NCBI GenBank assembly: GCA_963978235.1
Contig: CAXBQM010000001.1
Coordinates: forward strand, 10,314-74,313
Direction of reading: 5' to 3'
From: UBA7398 sp963978235
GTDB taxonomy: Bacteria; Actinomycetota; Actinomycetes; Nanopelagicales; Nanopelagicaceae
DNA length: 64,000 nt
The translations under genes were made by a program, and so were the position numbers. Positions within the stretch are counted from its first letter, which is position 1, and the number at the start of each line of letters is the position of its first letter. The notes under the pieces were generated by a model, which saw nothing but the letters and a program-made list of their open reading frames with translations, did no database searches and had not been told where the DNA came from. Positions 60,248 to 64,000 of this stretch are shown here, one piece after another.

Positions 60248-61413
60248 CCGTTCCATCCTTTCGCAGTCATATCTGAAGTTGTCTTCACATTCTTTAATCT
60301 AAAGACGGCACGGACCAAGGTTGGTGCCGCAATAAAGAGAACAACGAGCGCTTGGATCACCAGCACAATATCAATGGGTGTTGTGGTATTTGCCTGCATT
60401 GTTAAACCACCGGCGCGAAGGGCTGCAAAGAGAATTGCTGCAAGAACTGTTCCGACCGGTTGCGCACGTCCTAATAACGCAACAGTAATTGCATCAAATC
60501 CAAATGAACCAGCAGCACCTGCAGTTAAGGCATGTTCACTACCAAGAATTTGAACTGCGCCACCAAGTCCCGCTAACGCGCCACAGATCACCATTACTGA
60601 TGTCATCACAAACGGTACTGACATGCCTGCAGTTTTTGCCGCTAACGTATTTGCACCTACAGCGCGGAATTGAAAACCCCAGGTTGTTCGCTGCAAAAGT
60701 ATTGCTATCCCCCATGCAACCAAGAGCGCAATAATGATTGCGAAATTCACCCGAAAAGAATCGCCCGCCAAGCGAGGTAACTGTGCGTTTTCTTGAACTT
60801 CAGGAGCGATGGGATCTTGTCGCCCTTTGCGAAGAAATGTTGTTGTTGAGAGTAACCAGAGCAAGAAATATGAAGCAACATAATTCAACATGATGGTCAC
60901 GATCACTTCGTGCGCACCAGTTCGCGCTTTGAGCAATCCAACTAATCCGCCCCAGACACCAGAGAGAATCAACGCAAAAGAAATAGCCGCAAGGATATGT
61001 ATCACTGGCGGGAGTGAGAAATGAAAACCTACATACGAAGCGCCAATTGCGCCGAAAATGAATTGGCCTTGTGCTCCAATATTAAAAAGTCCTGCTCTAA
61101 ATGCAAGCGTTACTGAGAGCGCGGCCAGAATTAATGGCGCAGCCACTGTAAATGTCTCTGATAATGGATAGAAACCATTGACAAATGTCTTGCGAGTCAA
61201 GTTCGCATCAAATATCGAACCTTGAAAGAGCGCTACATATGCTTTTCCGGCCACGAGAAACGCTTCGTTGAGTGCTTTCACGGGAGTTCGCCACAGTGCA
61301 ATAACTTTTGGATCTGAGAACGCAATGAGTAAACCGCCCGAGAGAATAGCCAGCGTAAATGCCAATAGCGGTAACTTCACTGAGCGCCATAGGTGAGCGA
61401 ATCGTTTCTTCAT
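60244..61413 (-). CDS. BMP-type nucleoside ABC transporter, permease 1
   Basis: A 389-residue membrane subunit of the same importer (YufP/NupP-type). Hydrophobic spans throughout; motif FRAGLFNIGAQGQFIFGAIGA and GPxNGAHEV-like ARTGAHEVIVTIMLNYVA are family marks, and AGLGGAVQILGSEH precedes the conserved GFDAITVALLGRAQPVG loop that meets the ATPase. Starts by ATGA over the ATPase stop and ends by ATGA into permease 2, so all three are translationally coupled. Confidence 0.88.
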   Translation of the reverse strand: MKKRFAHLWRSVKLPLLAFTLAILSGGLLIAFSDPKVIALWRTPVKALNEAFLVAGKAYVALFQGSIFDANLTRKTFVNGFYPLSETFTVAAPLILAALSVTLAFRAGLFNIGAQGQFIFGAIGASYVGFHFSLPPVIHILAAISFALILSGVWGGLVGLLKARTGAHEVIVTIMLNYVASYFLLWLLSTTTFLRKGRQDPIAPEVQENAQLPRLAGDSFRVNFAIIIALLVAWGIAILLQRTTWGFQFRAVGANTLAAKTAGMSVPFVMTSVMVICGALAGLGGAVQILGSEHALTAGAAGSFGFDAITVALLGRAQPVGTVLAAILFAALRAGGLTMQANTTTPIDIVLVIQALVVLFIAAPTLVRAVFRLKNVKTTSDMTAKGWNG

Positions 61414-62918
61414 GCTTTCACCTGTTTAACTCCAGCCATTAATAAACCTAGCTCGCTACGCGAAATAGTTGCTGGGACGATATCGATGATTTCACCTTTG
61501 TACATCACAGCAATTCGATCTGCCAACGCAAAGACTTCATCGAGTTCTGTACTAAACAAGAGAACGCCACGCCCGGCATCACGCTCAGCAATAATCCGTT
61601 CGTGAACAAATTCGATTGAGCCCACATCCAGACCTCGTGTTGGTTGCGAAGCCACCACAACTTTCACTGGCCGTGATAACTCTCGTGCCAAGACAACTTT
61701 CTGCTTATTGCCGCCTGATAATGACGAGACGAGGTCGGTAACACTTTGAGTACGGATATCGAATTCCTTAATACGTTTCTCTGCTTCGTCCCTTACAACT
61801 GAGGGAAACATCGCTAATTTTTTTCCGTAGGGTGCTTTATCAAAGACATCAAGAATGAGGTTTTCCGAGATCGAAAATGCACTTATAAGTCCATCGAGTT
61901 CGCGTGATTCTGGTACGAAAGCTACCCCAGAGTGAATTGCATCAGAGACGGAACGACCAAGGATGTTTTCACCATCAATCTGGATTTCACCGCGAGCATG
62001 CGGTTCAAGATTAAGAATCGCACGCGCTAACTCGGTTTGGCCATTTCCTTGCACTCCTGCAACTGCGACGATCTCACCTGCATGTACATCTAGATTGACG
62101 CTTTTTACTAATTCAATTCCGCGATTGTCGGTGATGGTGAGATTCTTCATCGACAAGAGCGATTTACCCGAATTCGATTTATTCTTGTTGAGAGTCAAAA
62201 TGACTGGGCGGCCAACCATCTGAGTTGCTAACTCTTCTTGGGTTGCAGTTGGCAGCGCTGTGCCCACAACTTTTCCGCGCCTAATAATGGTAATTCGATC
62301 CGCCACCGCTTGTACTTCTCGTAATTTATGAGTGATAAAGATGATGGATGTGCCTTGCGATTTTAAGCGCTTCATTACTGATAATAATTCATCGGTCTCT
62401 TGCGGAGTGAGTACGGCAGTTGGTTCATCAAGAATTAAAACTTTGGCGTTGTACATTAGCGCTCGAATTATTTCGACGCGTTGTTGAATCCCTACCGGTA
62501 AAGTTTCTACGACTGCATCTGGATTAACATCAAAATTGAATTCTTTTGAAATGCGCGCAATTTCAGCGCGGGCTTGGCTGAGATCAAGTTTTCCTAGTGA
62601 CTTCGTTTTTTCATGTCCTAAAACAATATTTTCAGCCACTGTAAAAACTGGGATGAGCATAAAGTGCTGATGCACCATGCCAATTCCAGCAGCGAGCGCA
62701 TCACTTGGAGCGCTAATTTTTACCGGCTTATCATCAACAAAAATTTCACCAGAATCTGGCTGGAGCAGACCATAGAGAATGTTCATTAATGTTGATTTGC
62801 CAGCGCCATTTTCACCGAGAATCGCGTGGATTTCACCGCGTTCAACTTTAAGAGTGATTGCGTCATTCGCTACCAGCGCGCCAAAAGACTTAGTTATCGC
62901 TCGTAATTCAACCGACAC
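61410..62918 (-). CDS. BMP-type nucleoside ABC transporter, double ATPase subunit
   Basis: A 502-residue protein with two ABC domains in tandem. The first has Walker A GENGAGKSTL, Q-loop MVHQHFML and Walker B LILDEPTAVLTPQETDEL. Its signature region reads LPVGIQQRVEII. In the second the Walker A is degenerate (GVQGNGQTEL) while LSGGNKQKVVLAREL and VVASQPTRGLD are kept, the usual asymmetry of sugar/nucleoside importers. GTG start; weak AAAGG 9 bases upstream. A strong hairpin lies between this gene and the binding protein. Confidence 0.92.
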   Translation of the reverse strand: MSVELRAITKSFGALVANDAITLKVERGEIHAILGENGAGKSTLMNILYGLLQPDSGEIFVDDKPVKISAPSDALAAGIGMVHQHFMLIPVFTVAENIVLGHEKTKSLGKLDLSQARAEIARISKEFNFDVNPDAVVETLPVGIQQRVEIIRALMYNAKVLILDEPTAVLTPQETDELLSVMKRLKSQGTSIIFITHKLREVQAVADRITIIRRGKVVGTALPTATQEELATQMVGRPVILTLNKNKSNSGKSLLSMKNLTITDNRGIELVKSVNLDVHAGEIVAVAGVQGNGQTELARAILNLEPHARGEIQIDGENILGRSVSDAIHSGVAFVPESRELDGLISAFSISENLILDVFDKAPYGKKLAMFPSVVRDEAEKRIKEFDIRTQSVTDLVSSLSGGNKQKVVLARELSRPVKVVVASQPTRGLDVGSIEFVHERIIAERDAGRGVLLFSTELDEVFALADRIAVMYKGEIIDIVPATISRSELGLLMAGVKQVKA

Positions 62919-62952
62919 GAATATTTCGCCTTTCGAAAAGATCCATCTAAAT

Positions 62953-62986
62953 AGTGAGGCGGACTAGTTTCCTAGCCCGCCTCACT
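62953..62986. terminator. Intercistronic hairpin between the nucleoside-binding protein and ATPase genes
   Basis: AGTGAGGCGG (62953-62962) pairs perfectly with CCGCCTCACT (62977-62986). Inside, CTAG pairs with CTAG after an A/C mismatch, closing a 4-base loop TTTC. No U-run follows on the minus strand (ATTTAG), so it is more likely an attenuator or mRNA-stabilising element that keeps the binding-protein message more abundant than the rest of the operon. Confidence 0.75.
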
Positions 62987-63034
62987 GTATTGCTTTTCCT
63001 ACTTTTTTACTGCTTTTTCTTCTTAGCGTTCAGA

Positions 63035-64000
63035 CTACGCATCAACCTTTACGGTTCCTGCGATGATGTCTTGACCAAGTTGTTCAACTTCCGCTGCCAA
63101 TCCGGCATCAACTGTTGATTCCAAATCGTGGTAAGGAGCCAAGAAGGTTCCGTTATTTTCCAAAGTTCCAACATATGTATCTGCGGTGTATTTACCGTCG
63201 ATCACATCTTGGATAACTGCGGTAACAGAAGTTCCAACACCCTTCACGACTGAGGAGAGAAGTACTGATGCAAACTGTGGAGCTTGGACATATCCATCCG
63301 AGTCAACCCAGATTGTCACTGACTTCTTACCAGTCATTGATTGGTTAGCAGTTGCTGCGCCGAGGCCACCTGCAACTGGGAAAATTACGTCAGCACCTTG
63401 TTGCTCAAAATTCTTTGAGATCTGAAGTGCTTTTGCTTGATCCGAGAAACCACCGACGAATGTTCCATCTTTCTTCGCAGTGTCCCAACCAAGAACGGTA
63501 ACTTTCTTACCCTTTTGTGCGTTGTAATAAGCAACACCGCGTGCAAAGCCATCCATGAAGATGGTGACTGGTGGAATGTTAAGTCCACCATAGGTTGCAA
63601 CTTTGCCGGTCTTTGAATAACCCGCTGCAAGATAACCAGCTTGGAACGCTGCTTGGTTTGTTGCGAACGTTAGACCTTTGAGGTTTGGCAACGCTGTTCC
63701 TGGATATTGATCGCCAGCTGGACCATGGTCCATGCCATCTTGATCAACGATTGCAAACTTAGTATCTGGATTTGCTTTTGCTGCTTCAACGATTGCGCCG
63801 TTGATCAAGAAGCCAACACCAACAACGATGGTGCAACCTTCATCAACGAGCTTCTTAATGTTTGGTGCGTAATCAGCATCTGATGTAGCAGCAAGGTACT
63901 TCACTTCAGCGCCGGCAGCTTCTGCTGCTTGTGCGCCTTCCCATGCTGATGCGTTGAATGACTTGTCATCAACACCACCAGTATCAAGTGCAAGACATGC
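63035..64000 (-). CDS. BMP-family nucleoside-binding lipoprotein (partial; N-terminus off the right edge)
   Basis: Extracytoplasmic solute-binding protein of the Med/BmpA-type nucleoside importer. 321 residues are visible, starting inside the mature part at ACLALDTGGVDDKSFNASAW, the family motif near the N-terminal lobe; the signal peptide and lipobox lie outside. Later parts include VGVGFLINGAIVEAA, FATNQAAFQAGYLAAGY and DVIFPVAGGLGAAT. First gene of the operon with the ATPase and both permeases, followed by a hairpin. Confidence 0.93.
   Translation of the reverse strand, partial: ACLALDTGGVDDKSFNASAWEGAQAAEAAGAEVKYLAATSDADYAPNIKKLVDEGCTIVVGVGFLINGAIVEAAKANPDTKFAIVDQDGMDHGPAGDQYPGTALPNLKGLTFATNQAAFQAGYLAAGYSKTGKVATYGGLNIPPVTIFMDGFARGVAYYNAQKGKKVTVLGWDTAKKDGTFVGGFSDQAKALQISKNFEQQGADVIFPVAGGLGAATANQSMTGKKSVTIWVDSDGYVQAPQFASVLLSSVVKGVGTSVTAVIQDVIDGKYTADTYVGTLENNGTFLAPYHDLESTVDAGLAAEVEQLGQDIIAGTVKVDA

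Noticed and set aside
1..64000. CRISPR array, insertion sequence, integrase or prophage genes
   Set aside because: No direct-repeat/spacer series, transposase or phage-like protein was seen; gene content is syntenic core.
1..64000. tRNA or rRNA genes
   Set aside because: All gaps are shorter than about 120 bases and none shows a cloverleaf or rRNA sequence.

Overview
The window comes from a low-GC (roughly mid-40s percent by eye), extremely gene-dense actinobacterium. Actinobacterial markers are WhiB, MtrA/MtrB, a mycothiol-type MshB deacetylase, DUF3117, DUF3499 and DUF3107 proteins, the acyl-CoA carboxylase epsilon subunit, and the actinobacterial forms of DapC and DapD. Actinobacterial content with low GC, almost no spacer DNA and strong nucleoside scavenging suggests a streamlined freshwater lineage such as acI (Nanopelagicales: 'Ca. 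Planktophila' / 'Ca. Nanopelagicus'). That placement is inference, not shown by a marker gene. I found 64 protein genes, no rRNA, tRNA, CRISPR array or insertion sequence, and no gene-free stretch longer than about 120 bases.

Layout. 1-6205 (-): ahcY-mtrA-mtrB-comF-secA, a compacted form of the Mycobacterium sahH...secA1 locus. 6255-12855 (-): manB, DUF3499, DUF5719, a giant membrane glycosyltransferase and whiB. 12975-15360 (-): sugar-1-phosphate nucleotidyltransferase, dapC, fdxA. 15397-19572: a GNAT protein and cysS (+), a small membrane gene and mshB (-), then tetR (+). 19586-24979: DUF3107 and a 2-hydroxyacid dehydrogenase (+), a DMT-PHP-MarC operon (-), then an MgtE-N/CBS protein coupled to DUF1003 (+). 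24947-29822 (-): pepA, methyltransferase, htrA, tatB, mrp. 29855-33340: nhaA (+), then LOG, SRPBCC, a stand-alone sigma-region-4 protein and DUF3117 (-), and dapD (+). 33363-39732: a polysaccharide export cassette (GT2, Wzm, Wzt, SpoIID on -; LCP and UDP-glucose dehydrogenase on +). 39735-47073: CoA-binding protein, purE/purK, gtrA, birA and accD-accE-maf-accA, nearly the Mycobacterium Rv3275c-Rv3285 order. 47070-50396 (-): a fused PutA. 50444-64000: a nucleoside uptake and catabolism island.

How the genes cooperate. In the last island a BMP-type nucleoside ABC transporter imports nucleosides. Cdd and Add deaminate them; DeoA and PNP phosphorolyse them. A PGM2-like mutase (probably the phosphopentomutase) and DeoC turn the (deoxy)ribose into glyceraldehyde-3-phosphate plus acetaldehyde, which an aldehyde dehydrogenase can oxidise. 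That enzyme is translationally coupled to a second ALDH-like protein that has lost its whole catalytic domain. Elsewhere the genes serve envelope building (manB, nucleotidyltransferase, glycosyltransferases, ABC exporter, LCP, Ugd), envelope stress and secretion (MtrAB, HtrA, TatB, SecA), lysine/DAP synthesis (DapC, DapD), mycothiol synthesis and lipid precursor supply (AccA/D/E with BirA).

Two architectural signals recur. First, 21 genes have a TAnnnT hexamer ending exactly 6 or 7 bases before their start codon, the signature of leaderless transcription; this also fixes several ambiguous starts. Second, convergent genes usually overlap, and four pairs share a single TTAA/TTAG tetranucleotide that provides both stop codons. 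I see no mobile island. The best candidates for something undescribed are the internally deleted ALDH partner and the stand-alone sigma-region-4 protein.
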